Origin: Vishniacozyma victoriae
Lineage: Eukaryota > Basidiomycota > Tremellomycetes > Tremellales > Bulleribasidiaceae
DNA: 64,000 bases
NCBI GenBank assembly: GCA_017654735.1
Contig: JADPYG010000089.1
Span: 10,001 to 74,000, forward strand
Direction of reading: 5' to 3'
Made by a program: the position numbers and the translations under genes. Under the pieces are notes generated by a model. That model was not told where the DNA came from. It ran no database searches and saw only the letters and a program-made list of their open reading frames with translations. Shown here one piece after another: positions 32,563-42,492 of the stretch (its first letter is position 1; each line of letters starts with the position of its first letter).

Positions 32563-33771
32563 TGAAGTCGAGTATGATAAGTCGGGAGTTCGCGAGTGAA
32601 AGGCTGTTATAAGCAGGACCACTCGGTCATGACGTCAAATCGAAGAAAATGAACTGGAAAGTATGACGGCCCTCGATGATGTCGCCCCACGATCACTGCC
32701 GTAAAACGTTCAGGCCATAGCTTTGGAAAATCTCCGCAATGACCCGGAATTCAACTCCCCGATTGGTATCGCCAAATTTGCAGCGTGCAGAACAACACAT
32801 GGATGCCGTGAGCAGCTGACCAAAGTCAGTCACTCCAGTCAGCACATGACTGACAACGCTGCTGAGATCGTGCCGGCGCATTCACCGGATCCTCTTTTGT
32901 GCGTATGTGCCTGATGAATAACCAATCTCGGACCCTGGAGAGTTCCGGCTTAAACCCAGTCTACACGCCTCATTTCCAGGATTTCTGTGGCTACAACAAG
33001 CGCGACAGCGAAATTCTGACGGCTTGCATTGAGGGTGGAGTGGAATGAAAGGGTATGGAAACCATGTCGAGTAGTCAGACCAACGCGAGACGAGCTTTCG
33101 AATGAGCAGACGAGCAGTAGTATCTGATCCTGATTACACAGTGCTCATTCTGATCACTTGGTCTCGTGAAAGACTACAGGCCATCGAATCGCACATGTAC
33201 ATGGCAACGATTTGCGCATCGCGAGACTGGCGGACGTCTAGAGACCAATCGCCACAGACTGCTTGACGCTTACGGACTACTGCGGACTAAGACATGACAG
33301 AGCAGCTCGAAAGAGTGTTAGCCTGGTCTCACCACAAGAGATCCTGCAGCCGATCTTTGCATCCTGCGGCCGATCTTTGCTCACTTAAGCTTGACGATCA
33401 CGAACCTCCCTATAAACATCTGACTAGGCCAAAACCGAGCCTAAGCTCGAACCAAGCGGTCACTCAACGAATAGAAGAATCTTCCCGCCGTCTCCAACAG
33501 TACTGTCAAACGGTCAGTTCCCCATCCCTTCTGCAACCCGTAGACGATCGCTACAAGCGTGAGCAAAGTAGTTGCCCTCTTCTTGAGCTTCTTTCTCTGG
33601 TAAAGCTTCTTCTCCGATTCGACCGAGACGGGTCGCGAATACGATATATCGGTAAGAAGCAGGATTCGGTAGAATCTTGGGACCCAGGACTTGAGTGGCG
33701 GGTATCGAAGTTTTTGGAGAACTTCCAGACTGCTCATTAGCGCTATAACTGCTCCGCTCGAATGTGACGTA
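32563..33771. other. intergenic region, no supported gene
   Basis: A 148-codon plus-strand frame at 33294-33740 has no recognisable motif and overlaps the 3' side of the aldehyde dehydrogenase gene, so I do not call it. At 33341-33380 a 20-bp sequence GATCCTGC(A/G)GCCGATCTTT is tandemly repeated once, and CCTATAAAC (about 33410) is TATA-like. Confidence 0.35.
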
Positions 33772-35865
33772 CTAGTATGGGATCTCTAGTACCGCTGAAC
33801 AGTTAGCATTATGTGACGACAACGACAAAGATCTGGCTCACCCTTTGAGTGTGAGAAAGTGTTGAAGCCATCTCGACCGTGATAAGATCCCCCTAGAATC
33901 AGTAGATGTACCCATCCGAGTAGCAGAGTCTCTCACATCCGCTATCACCGACTCCACCAAACGGCAACTGCCTCGCTACCGTCGTTAGCTGTTTGTGCTG
34001 ATGACACTGCCAAAAAGACATACCAAGAGTAGCAAATCCGAAGTCGTTCCACGTTGCAGAACCACTGGTTGTCTCCTGAATGACTGTTGATCAGCGCAGA
34101 AAGCAGCCCTGCGATCCGAGACTTACCTCGATCGAAGACGGCCTTCTTGCTCGAAAGGACGTACAGAGCGAGAGGTTTGGGCCTTTCATTGATGTACTCG
34201 ATCGCCCTATCGATGTCCTAGCAGCGTCAGTCCATGTACGATAACTCTGATCAAACTTTACCTTGACAGCGATGATCGGCAAAACAGGCCCAAAGATCTC
34301 ATTTTCGACCAATGTACCGGTCGAGGTCTCTTGCTGCTTGACCAGACTGATACCCATTCGCCTTGTTGCGGGGTCGGCTTCAGCACGGTAGAGCAAATTT
34401 CCTTCCTTTTCAGCTTGGTCGAGCGACTCGGTGTGACGCTTGAAATCGCGGTCGGTATGGATATCCGCTGTGACTTCACTCTTGAGGAAAGAACGGGGAT
34501 TTGGCGAGTGTGGGAAGAATTCGTTGAGTCTGAAGATTGTCAGCATGAGCTTACAGCGTTGGTGTACGCCGGTCAGGCTAGTGGAACTCACACGACTCGG
34601 CATTCTTGGATAAAAGCGTCGACCACATCCTCGGAACAAAGCACATAGTCTGGGCAGACTAACATCAGTCGCAATCGGTTTGTATAACATACCGCACATC
34701 TAAAAGTCAGCACCCGTACATTACACAATCCAATTGCACTCACCTGGCCCGCGTTCAACTGCTTGATACTCAACATTCGCCGAGCCGATATCTGGAGGTT
34801 CGCGCAAGACGATACGATGACTGGGCTCTTGCCACCAAGCTACCGTTAGAAGCGTGACCGATAATTGTTCATTAGTAGGGCTCACCTCCAAGGTAGATGG
34901 CGAGAGGGTCTTGGCTGCAGCACCAGCGATGATCTTGCCAACGTTTCCGGAACCCGTGTAAAGGACTACCCATCAGTATGGGTGAATTGCATAGCGAAGA
35001 ACGTACCGTGGCCCCACTGAAGCTCCATCAACTTCGTAGTATGCTCGACCGCGCCATTGATGACTGCATAGGCCTCGGGGTCGAGGTATTTGGGAAGAAG
35101 CTCGGCAAGAAGCGCTGAGGAGACTGGAGCAAGTTCAGACGGCTGTTCATCAGTGAGACTCGATAGTCATTAACGAAGAACAAACCTTGAGAATGACTGG
35201 GCAGCCTGCCGCGATAGCTCCGACCAACGGCGAGAGATTGAGATTCCATGGGTAGTTCTGCCGGTCAGCTCGTTCACTATGACCTCAGCATGCTCACCCA
35301 TGGACTGATGATCTGAAGTCAGCAAAGCTTCTTTCGACATGATTACGAATGAACCTACTAGGCAGACTCCACGGGGCTGCTTCTTGACTTTAGCGGCTGT
35401 CATTTAGCTTTATACACCTGAGTGATGATAGTAGGCTCACAGACGGTCCGGAAACTCCATACTGCATCGCCGGATCGATCTTCGTCCTGCATCCATTGCG
35501 GGAGTCGCTTGATGGCTAGGTCGATCTCGTTCAGAATGACCCAGATCTATGGGTCAGCGAGACACTTTTGGACATCCCACCCTTTCACTCACATCAGAGA
35601 GGGAAGCATCAAATGTACCCTTGCCAAGATCTTCCTTGAGGGCTTGCTCGATCAAGCCGGTATTATCCTTTATCATATAGGCCAACTGCTTCAGGTTGTA
35701 CGTCCTGTAATGGAGAGAACGGGTTACATGAGTCGCAAAACGGGCTTGAAGCCTGTTGTAGGTCTGAGTGCGATCAGCCAGTAAACCTTGGTATCATCAA
35801 AGAGACGAGCCTACCTCTTCAATGTCTGAGAGAGAGCTCTCTTGGTATTGAGGTAGAGCTGGCAT
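33772..35865 (-). CDS. class-3 (fatty) aldehyde dehydrogenase
   Basis: Start ATG at 35865 (MPALPQYQESSLSDIEE). Numerous small exons give a class-3 ALDH: YNLKQLAYMIKDN, the bend SPWNYPWNLNLSPLVGAIAA, CPVILKPSELAP, LLPKYLDPEAYAVINGAVEH, the NAD-binding LGGKSPVI (active-site Glu region), and NAGQ followed by MCVCPDYVLCSEDVV, where the Cys two residues after NAGQ is the catalytic thiol. Then ENEIFGPVLPIIAVK, PKPLALYVLSSK, LPFGGVGDS and DGFNTFSHSK to the stop at 33772. Striking: the catalytic Cys is encoded in a 7-nt microexon (34693-34699) between introns of about 43 and 34 nt. The enzyme oxidises medium- to long-chain aldehydes to fatty acids with NAD(P). It is divergent from the long-chain alcohol oxidase at 36198, the enzyme for the preceding step. 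Confidence 0.9.
34693..34699 (-). other. 7-nt microexon carrying the ALDH catalytic cysteine
   Basis: On the minus strand the exon ending NAGQ is followed by GTGAGT...CTGACTTTTAG, then ATGTGCG, then GTATGT...CTGATGTTAG, then TCTGCCCAGAC. Joining the 7 bases gives M-C-V in frame; skipping them removes the active-site Cys and breaks the frame. Confidence 0.75.
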
Positions 35866-36197
35866 GGTGTTATATTGCTATGTCGTAAGGTGATCTGTGA
35901 ATATGTTCAAATGCTGGTGTCTCATATCGTTCCCCCGGTGATTCAGATAGCCGATCATGGTTAGATAACCAGGTAGAGATGCTATAATGAGCAACTTGGG
36001 TGAAGGGTAGAGTGCAGGATCGTGGTAGTTCAGGGATCTGATCCTATTTGAAGTCGTAATTTAGTCCCGGTGATTAGATATATTATCGGTGACTTCTATA
36101 GCCGACCAAATTCAATCTGGGGATATCACCTCTCGATTCTGAAGTGATTTGGGGCCTCTGCAATCCCCACAACCTCGTGCCATACAATCACGGCGAC
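35866..36197. promoter_or_regulatory. divergent ALDH / alcohol oxidase promoter with repeated CCCGGTGATT element
   Basis: 330 bp between the two starts. CCCGGTGATTCAGATAGCCG (from about 35935) recurs as CCCGGTGATTAGATA (from about 36066), followed by another CGGTGA and ATAGCCGACC. A pair of shared sites in a divergent promoter of two consecutive pathway enzymes suggests co-regulation. Confidence 0.5.
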
Positions 36198-38700
36198 ATG
36201 GTCCATATTCACAACGCCTACCCGGTCCCTCAATTCACCTCATCTCAGCTCGAAACTCTTACTGCGATATGTGATACCTTATTCCAGGCTCACTCTGGTG
36301 AAGAAGCGGCCGCCATTAAAGCGAGGCTGCCAAGCGATTGTCCAGACTGGCAAAAAGCCAAGGGTAGGTTTCAAATCAAGACGAGCACATGTTTTAGATC
36401 GGGATTGACCTTCAGTCGATGCCTATATTACACAGTCCTACTCTCAGAGACCAGGAGCCGTCGAGGCACTGGTTCAATTGATGGGCCGAGCCATGTCCGC
36501 CGAACTTTTAGCGGAATTGTCAACCGGCTTGACTATCTTGTCCAATACAGCCGGGTCGTTTGTCCTGACTGGAGGATATACTACCCCATTTCATAAACTC
36601 CCGGTCAATGATCGAGAAGTGATCCTGCAATCTTGGGGAACCAGCTCTCTCGCTCCGAGGCGTACCTTGGTTAGGGCGTTTGCCTGTGAGTCTGCCTGGA
36701 GGATCGCCTCAATCGAGCTAATGCTTCAGCACTTGGCCTTCTCTCCCTCTACCTCTCTGACCCTACTGTAATCGAAGCAGTCGGCTACCCGTCGCCTGAT
36801 CGTCGTCTTCTCGGTCGTCCTCTGACAGCCCCGAAATTTACCTACAGCTTTATCACTCCTCCCGCACCAGTCGAAGGCTTGGAACTTCCTATCATCAACA
36901 CTCAAGTTTTGATCATTGGTTCTGGAGCCGGTGGAGGAGTTGTCGCGTCTCGCTTAGCACAAGGCTACGAAACACTAGTCATCGACAAGGGTGTCTATGC
37001 CCCGACCGGCAAAAAACACCGAGGCCAAAGTGAAGCTTTAGAGGAAATGTATCAGAATGGCGGCTTCATTGCCTCTGAATCGGGTACTATCTCGATCCTG
37101 GCAGGCAGTGTCTTTGGAGGTGGGACTGCCATCAATTGGAGTGGTAGCTTGAAAACACAGCACTATGTGCGGGAAGAGTGGGCCAAGAAGAAAGGGTTAG
37201 ACTGGTTTTTGTCAAAGGGATACTCGGACGCCCTGGACGCCGTACGTGACGAGAGGTGATTTTGCCTGACTCTAGGTCTGCGATCGTATGGGTGTTTCGA
37301 CGGAGCATATCAAGCAAAGCAAATCAAACGGGAAGCTTCTGGCCGGAAGTAGACAGCTTGGGTATCATGCCGACCCCATCCCCGTACGTACTGTATCCTG
37401 GCTCAGTCTGACTTCTTAGCAAAATACGAGCGGATTAGAGCACAGCTGTGGATATTGCTCCTTCGGATGCCCGTACGGCGAGAAGCAAGGTACCGTTGAA
37501 ACATTCATGGTCGATGCTGCGAAATCCGGTGCCAAGTTCTTGGTTGGGTCCCAAGTCGACCGGTTGCTGTTTTGCCGTTCGGATGAGCGAGCTCCAACGA
37601 CGATGAACGATTCCGAAATGCACTTGTACTACCCCAACGCTCATAGGACACGGTGCTTCGGCGCCCTTCTCACCCTCCAAGACAGGACAAAGGCAGTAGT
37701 GCTTGCCAGCAAGTCCGTCGTCGTCAGTGGCGGCAGCATAAACTCGCCGGCTATCCTGCTTCGAAGTAAGATCAGAAATCCAAATATCGGCAGAAATCTT
37801 CATCTTCATCCATGTACATACGTCACTGCGTACTTTGATGAGCAGATTAATCCTTGGGAAGGGGCTATCATGACTGCGGTGAGTTTTCTCTGATGTTATC
37901 ATGGTCTCCTGAGAGCTGACGAGCAGGTGTCGAATGTCTGCGAAAATAGGGATGGCACACATCACGGCGCCAAACTTGAAGTCTGCATGTCCTTTCCGGG
38001 GGGAGCTGCCGCCGGACCTCAAGTCTGGGAATCGAGCGCCGAGCATAAATCTAGAATGCTAGAATACAGCCACAGCATGACATTGATCACTCTAGTCCGA
38101 GACCGGGATTCTGGCTCGGTAATCATCGACGCCGGTGGTCATCCACGAATCAAGTATGACGTATCGGATTACGATGCAGCTTCCGCTTTACGAGCTGTTA
38201 AAGCTGGAGCCGAGACGATGCTCGCAGCGGGTGCCCGGAGGATCACCACCACCCAAGCGGGAGTCCCAAGTTATATTGCGGAGCCCGGTCATCAAGGTCT
38301 GGTGGACCCGAAATGGCTCGCATGGATCGCAAACGTCGAGGCGGCAGGTACGAAACCTGGCTGGACCACTTATGCAAGTGCTCATCAAATGGGAACGTAC
38401 GTCAGAGTACACATGAATGGAATGACGGCTGATGCCAAGGTGCGCAATGGGCGTATCCAAGCAGACCAGTGTCATCAACCCCCGAGGGGCAGTCTGGGGC
38501 ACAGAGAACCTTTACGTCGCTGATGCGGTGAGTTATCCTGTACCAGGGTGTTTGCTTACTTTCAGAGCGTATTCCCCTCCGCATCGGGGGTGAATCCCAT
38601 GGTGACAACTATGGCCTGTGCCTACAGTATCGCGGGGTTTATGCTGGAAGATCTGGCAAGTGCCGGTATGACGACAGGGAATGTGCAGGCTCGACTCTGA
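36198..38700 (+). CDS. long-chain fatty alcohol oxidase (GMC oxidoreductase)
   Basis: Start ATG at 36198 (MVHIHNAYPVPQF), seven or so introns, stop at 38700. An N-terminal helical region typical of FAO1-type alcohol oxidases (FTSSQLETLTAICDTLF) precedes the FAD motif TQVLIIGSGAGGGVVASRLA, YETLVIDKGVY, GTISILAGSVFGGGTAINWS, the Cys-rich loop CGYCSFGCPYGEKQG, KSVVVSGGSINSPAILLRS and IGRNLHLHPCTYV. The C-terminal block AHQMGTCAMG comes next, then NPRGAVWGTENLYVADASVF and PSASGVNPMVTTMACAYSIA with the catalytic His/Asn region. It oxidises long-chain alcohols to aldehydes with O2, making H2O2, usually in peroxisome or ER membranes in alkane- or fatty-alcohol-using yeasts. The product suits the divergent aldehyde dehydrogenase. 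All splice junctions keep frame. Confidence 0.9.
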
Positions 38701-38891
38701 TGTGTTGTATGACTGCCATGTATTACGATTCTGGATCATATGGCATTTGATCAGGCGACCGCACCCGGTTTCTGACGTATTATCTGATTCATGCCAACAC
38801 AAGGCGCCACTCTACTGCTGATCGATACTTCTTCCTACCTGCCTGTCTGATCTGCAGCTGAAAGAAATAGGGAAAAACAAAGCCAATATCC

Positions 38892-39720
38892 TTATGCCTT
38901 TCCGAACGCTTGTCGGAAATCTTGCTTGATATCGCTATACGTAAGCCAAGGAACATGAACGCATCTTCGTGACCAACTTACTCGATATGCCCAATACCCA
39001 CGTTGACACGAATGGCATCCGCAGTAGTACCCGATGATTTCTTCTCGTCGTCGGAAAGCTGAGAGTGGGTCGTCGAGAAACGATGAATGACGAGCTAAGT
39101 CCGTGAGCAACGACCTCGCGATTTATGACTTACGGTCTTGGCGTCTCCGACATTTTCGAGATTACTTGCGAGTATAATAAGCTGTCTACCACCTTATCAC
39201 CCTGTTCTGCACCGCCTTTGACCCCAAATGATACCACGCATCCGAAATGGTCCTTGCGGAACTGTCTGAGAGCTACGGCAAGATATGGGTGGTCGGGTAG
39301 GCCGGAGTAGTTTACCCATCTACCATCAGCAAAGCTGAAGGAGTTTGGTACTCACGACGCCTGAGGCTGCTCCTGCAGCCATAAGGCCAGTGCGAGAGCA
39401 TTCTGGCAATGTCGATCCACTCTTAGAGCAAGAGTTCCGACTGGTTTGTCAGTATTGAGCAGTCGGCAGCTCCTGAACTCACTTTCTTTCAATAGCAAGA
39501 AAGCGTTGTTTGGGCCAAGTGTTGCGCCGACATCCTGAAGTCAGTAACCATCGAATGATTGCACTTGCTCGCAGAACATCCAATCTAGCCTTGGCAGCGA
39601 ATGCGGCTGGACTAAAAGTCACTGAAAGTGTTAAACCATGATAACCTTCGGATGGTTTCGGTGAATGAAGCAAACTTCCCAGAAGTCCAGTCAAATTTGA
39701 AGGTGTCATAATGTCTTGAA
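38892..39720 (-). pseudogene. C-terminal relic of O-acetylhomoserine sulfhydrylase (homocysteine synthase-like)
   Basis: Minus-strand blocks of the Cys/Met-metabolism PLP enzyme family appear in order: FKFDWTSGKFASFTE, PSEGYHGLTLSVTFSPAAF, FAAKARLDVLR, GPNNAFLLLKE, TLALRVDRHCQNALALALWL, SGLPDHPYLAVALRQFRKDH, VSFGVKGGAEQGDKVVDS, LASNLENVGDAKT, FSTTHSQLSDDEKKSSGTTA, DAIRVNVGIGHI and DIKQDFRQAFGKA. The end agrees with O-acetylhomoserine (thiol)-lyases, which make homocysteine from sulfide. The frame shifts between FTE and PSEGYHG (about 39651) and again between VVDS and LASNL (about 39178). The N-terminal half with the PLP lysine (SATKW block) is absent upstream. I therefore call a truncated pseudogene; introns in the remaining part are still recognisable. 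Confidence 0.72.
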
Positions 39721-40341
39721 GCGCTACGACCTGATACCTGGCATTGGCGAGTCTAGTCGGATCAAAGATGTCCCTGGCTTCGAACTCGGCAGTGATCTGT
39801 GTCCTGATACCGTGTTCGCCGGGCATAAAGTGGTTGAGCACGAAGTGTGCGGGTTTGAGAAGAACAACCGAATTGCCGACACACCGGTCAAGTCTATCCT
39901 CGGATGGATAGCCTGCGAGTCTATCTATTAGTACACCAGTTGAAGGAAAGGATCAAAATTAACCATCGAAGTATTTGACTCCGGCATGATCGTCACTGAG
40001 CTTGACTGCTCTTGATGATTCGCATGTATGTTTGCTTTGTCAAGTAAGTAAAAGCAGGAACGATCTCCCGCCTGATGATAAGACACAACACTATTTCGTA
40101 TGCTCCACTTTTGCTCAGCCATCGTGTTGGTGGAAATCCGACTCGATATTCTGGCCAAAATGACTACCTGACCGAGCTGAAATCCGTATTTCGCGGCGAA
40201 GACTACCAAGGTGTTGTCGTCATGGCCAGTGCGAAGTTGAATAAGATACATGTATTCTATGAGTTAAACAGATATGAGACAACTAAACATGTCAGTCATT
40301 GGCGCATAAAGATGGAGGAAGTTAGACTCACCTATTTCCCG
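39721..40341. other. region upstream of the sulfhydrylase relic, no supported gene
   Basis: A minus-strand open stretch (FMPGEHGIRTQITAEFEARD, about 39830-39770) reads like real protein but joins nothing I recognise; it may be a piece of another decayed gene at the truncation point. The rest is downstream of the lactate dehydrogenase gene. Confidence 0.3.
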
Positions 40342-41410
40342 TTACTTCTCCTCCTTCTTGACTTCCTCCTGGGCCTTGTCCAATTCCCCTTGAGCTTTAT
40401 TCTGCATCTCCTTCAAGGCCTTGGCACTCTTGTCCAGCTTTTTCTGCTCCTCTTCGTTCAATTCCACCTTCATTGTCCTAACGATACCCTTTCGACCAAT
40501 AACAGCAGGCATCGATAATGTCACTCCCAAGTCCTCTTGGTAGAATGATACGGGCCTGATTGTTCTCTGATCGGATAGGATGTATTTACATAGTGAGGCA
40601 GCGATGTTTCCGATTCCGAAGTTTGTACATCCTTTGGCTTCGATGATGGCTGCTGCTGCTCCTGCAGTGTATTTCTCGACAGACGATCGGAATTCGGAAT
40701 CGGCGTCGTGGACGAGTTTGAAGGGAGTACAGCCTATCGAGACGCCAGACCAGTGGATCTCTCATCAGTACAGTCACAGTGCGTTGAGGACCCGAACTCA
40801 CGAATTGGGAATCCCCGTGTTCACCCAAAACATACGCATTCACGCTATTTGGTGATACTTCCAATTCCTGCGCCAGCCTTCCTCTCAGCCTAGCCGAGTC
40901 GAGAGAAGTACCCGATCCAATCACTTGCGTAGGTGGTAGACCTGATAACTGACGAGCGAAATGGGTGAGGATATCGACTGGGTTCGAGACGACGAGGATG
41001 ACGGCATCCTGGTTGAGTGGTTTCATCGAGGAGAAAATGGATTGGAGAATCGCCAAATTTCGAGATAATAGAGATAGTCTATCCTCACCTATTGGTCAGC
41101 AGATGCTAGACATGTCCCTTGCTCGAGAGGACCCACCCTTCTTCTGCTTTGCACCAGCTGTAATGACGATAACATCCGCTTGTCCAGCTTCTTCAAAAGT
41201 CCCCTTTTTTACCCTAACACCGGCATTCCCTCGGAAAGTAGCATCTCCTAGATCCCTGACTTGCGCTTCCAGTAGTTCCTCCTTCAAATCGACCAGGATG
41301 ACATCGTGTGCAACCGGGTTGAGTAGGAGTGAATATGCGATGGATGCTCCGACATCGCCTGCTCCGATGACTGCGATGGATGAAGTGAGTTTCTGGTTAC
41401 TGGAGCGCAT
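40342..41410 (-). CDS. L-lactate dehydrogenase (LDH/MDH superfamily)
   Basis: ATG at 41410 (MRSSNQKLTSSIAVIGAGDV) starts an NAD-binding Rossmann fold (GAGDVG). Next come NPVAHDVILVDLKEELLEAQ, VIVITAGAKQKKG and, after an intron, VVSNPVDILTHFARQLSGLP (NPVDI), QVIGSGTSLDSARLRGRLAQ (catalytic Asp/Arg region) and YVLGEHGDSQF (proton-acceptor His in GEHGDS). After a further intron follow AKGCTNFGIG and LGVTLSMPAVIGRKG. SGT-LDSAR and NPVDI mark it as lactate rather than malate dehydrogenase. It interconverts pyruvate and L-lactate with NADH in the cytosol. An unusual Lys/Glu-rich C-terminal extension (KALKEMQNKAQGELDKAQEE) may form a coiled coil. Divergent from the ureohydrolase. Confidence 0.88.
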
Positions 41411-41583
41411 TCTGGAATAGATGTGGGTGATGGGTCAAAGATCAGGATGGGGAGTATAGTATGTAGAGACACGACGATCTTAATGAGAAGCAAAGTCAAG
41501 GGATGACGTACGGTTACTGTTACTTTCGGAGTTTAAACACATCTCCGTTTACATATAGAATAGATTAGATATACTGTATGTAA

Positions 41584-42492
41584 ATGTATATTGTACCTAC
41601 AGCCTCGGTACCCATCCTAGTATCAATGGTACACAGTATAGCCCTCATCATCTCACCATTCCATGTCGGTATTCATCAACACCGAGTAGGGAAAGGTCCC
41701 GAACGAATACTCGCCAATCTAACACCTCAACTCGACATTCACCATATACCCTACCGAATTGAAACCCTAGGCAAAGTTGACGACTTTGAAGGCGAGATTG
41801 GGCGTAGTTTTGAATTACTTCGACGTATCGCACAAGAAACTACAAAAGCAGTCAAAGCAGGAGAATTCCCAATCATCCTGGCTGGAAATTGTCATTCAAC
41901 AGCAGGAGTCATTGTCGGTTTAAATGCCGCAGGATTACCTCTACACGACCTAGATGTATTTTGGACGGATGCTCATGCCGACGCTCAAATTCCAGACGAT
42001 AATACCAATGGTTATTTCGATAGTATGGGCTCATCTATGATTGCGGGGCTCTGCTGGAAATACCACATGTCGACTCTGGTCAAACATGAACCTCACTCGT
42101 TGGATAATATTACCTATATTGGGATTCGCGATTTAGAAGACTCGGAACGAAGTCGAATAGTAGATGCGGGTGCTCATTGCATCTTTGGTGGAGAAAAAGG
42201 TATCGACTACCCAGCATTATTGCGCAAACGACTTGAATCGCAAGGTACCGATAAAAGGTCGGTTGTCCATGTCGATCTTGATTCTTTGGATCCAAAAGTC
42301 GGTCACGCAAACGATTATCCCGTTCCAGGTGGATTACTCGCCAGAGACCTTCTTGGCATACTTGATGCTCTTGCACCATGTCGACCTACTTCCTTGACGG
42401 TAGCTTCGTTTGATCCGGATTTGGAGAATGGCGCTCGGATCGTGGAGCTCGCAGTAGAGGGTATCGTTAGGTTTTTGAGAGCAGTGAAGTGA
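41584..42492 (+). CDS. arginase/agmatinase-family ureohydrolase
   Basis: Single-exon gene of 302 codons. The domain begins at SIALIISPFHVGIHQHRVGK, so the in-frame ATG at 41626 (MVHSIAL) may be the real start. Metal-site motifs of the ureohydrolase family are present: GNCHSTAGVIVG (GGDHS in most members; the His ligand is kept), FWTDAHADAQIPDDN (DAHxD) and VVHVDLDSLDP (DxDxxDP). The two-Mn site is therefore complete apart from the GNC variation. Such enzymes hydrolyse arginine, agmatine or formiminoglutamate, giving urea or formamide. The GNCHS variant marks an arginase-like subgroup seen in bacteria and fungi whose substrate is often undefined. The end is marked by LTVASFDPDLENGARIVELA. Intact. 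Confidence 0.88.
   Translation: MYIVPTASVPILVSMVHSIALIISPFHVGIHQHRVGKGPERILANLTPQLDIHHIPYRIETLGKVDDFEGEIGRSFELLRRIAQETTKAVKAGEFPIILAGNCHSTAGVIVGLNAAGLPLHDLDVFWTDAHADAQIPDDNTNGYFDSMGSSMIAGLCWKYHMSTLVKHEPHSLDNITYIGIRDLEDSERSRIVDAGAHCIFGGEKGIDYPALLRKRLESQGTDKRSVVHVDLDSLDPKVGHANDYPVPGGLLARDLLGILDALAPCRPTSLTVASFDPDLENGARIVELAVEGIVRFLRAVK

Noticed and set aside
33294..33740. 148-codon plus-strand frame
   Set aside because: No recognisable motif, composition not coding-like, and it lies in the 3' flank of the aldehyde dehydrogenase gene.
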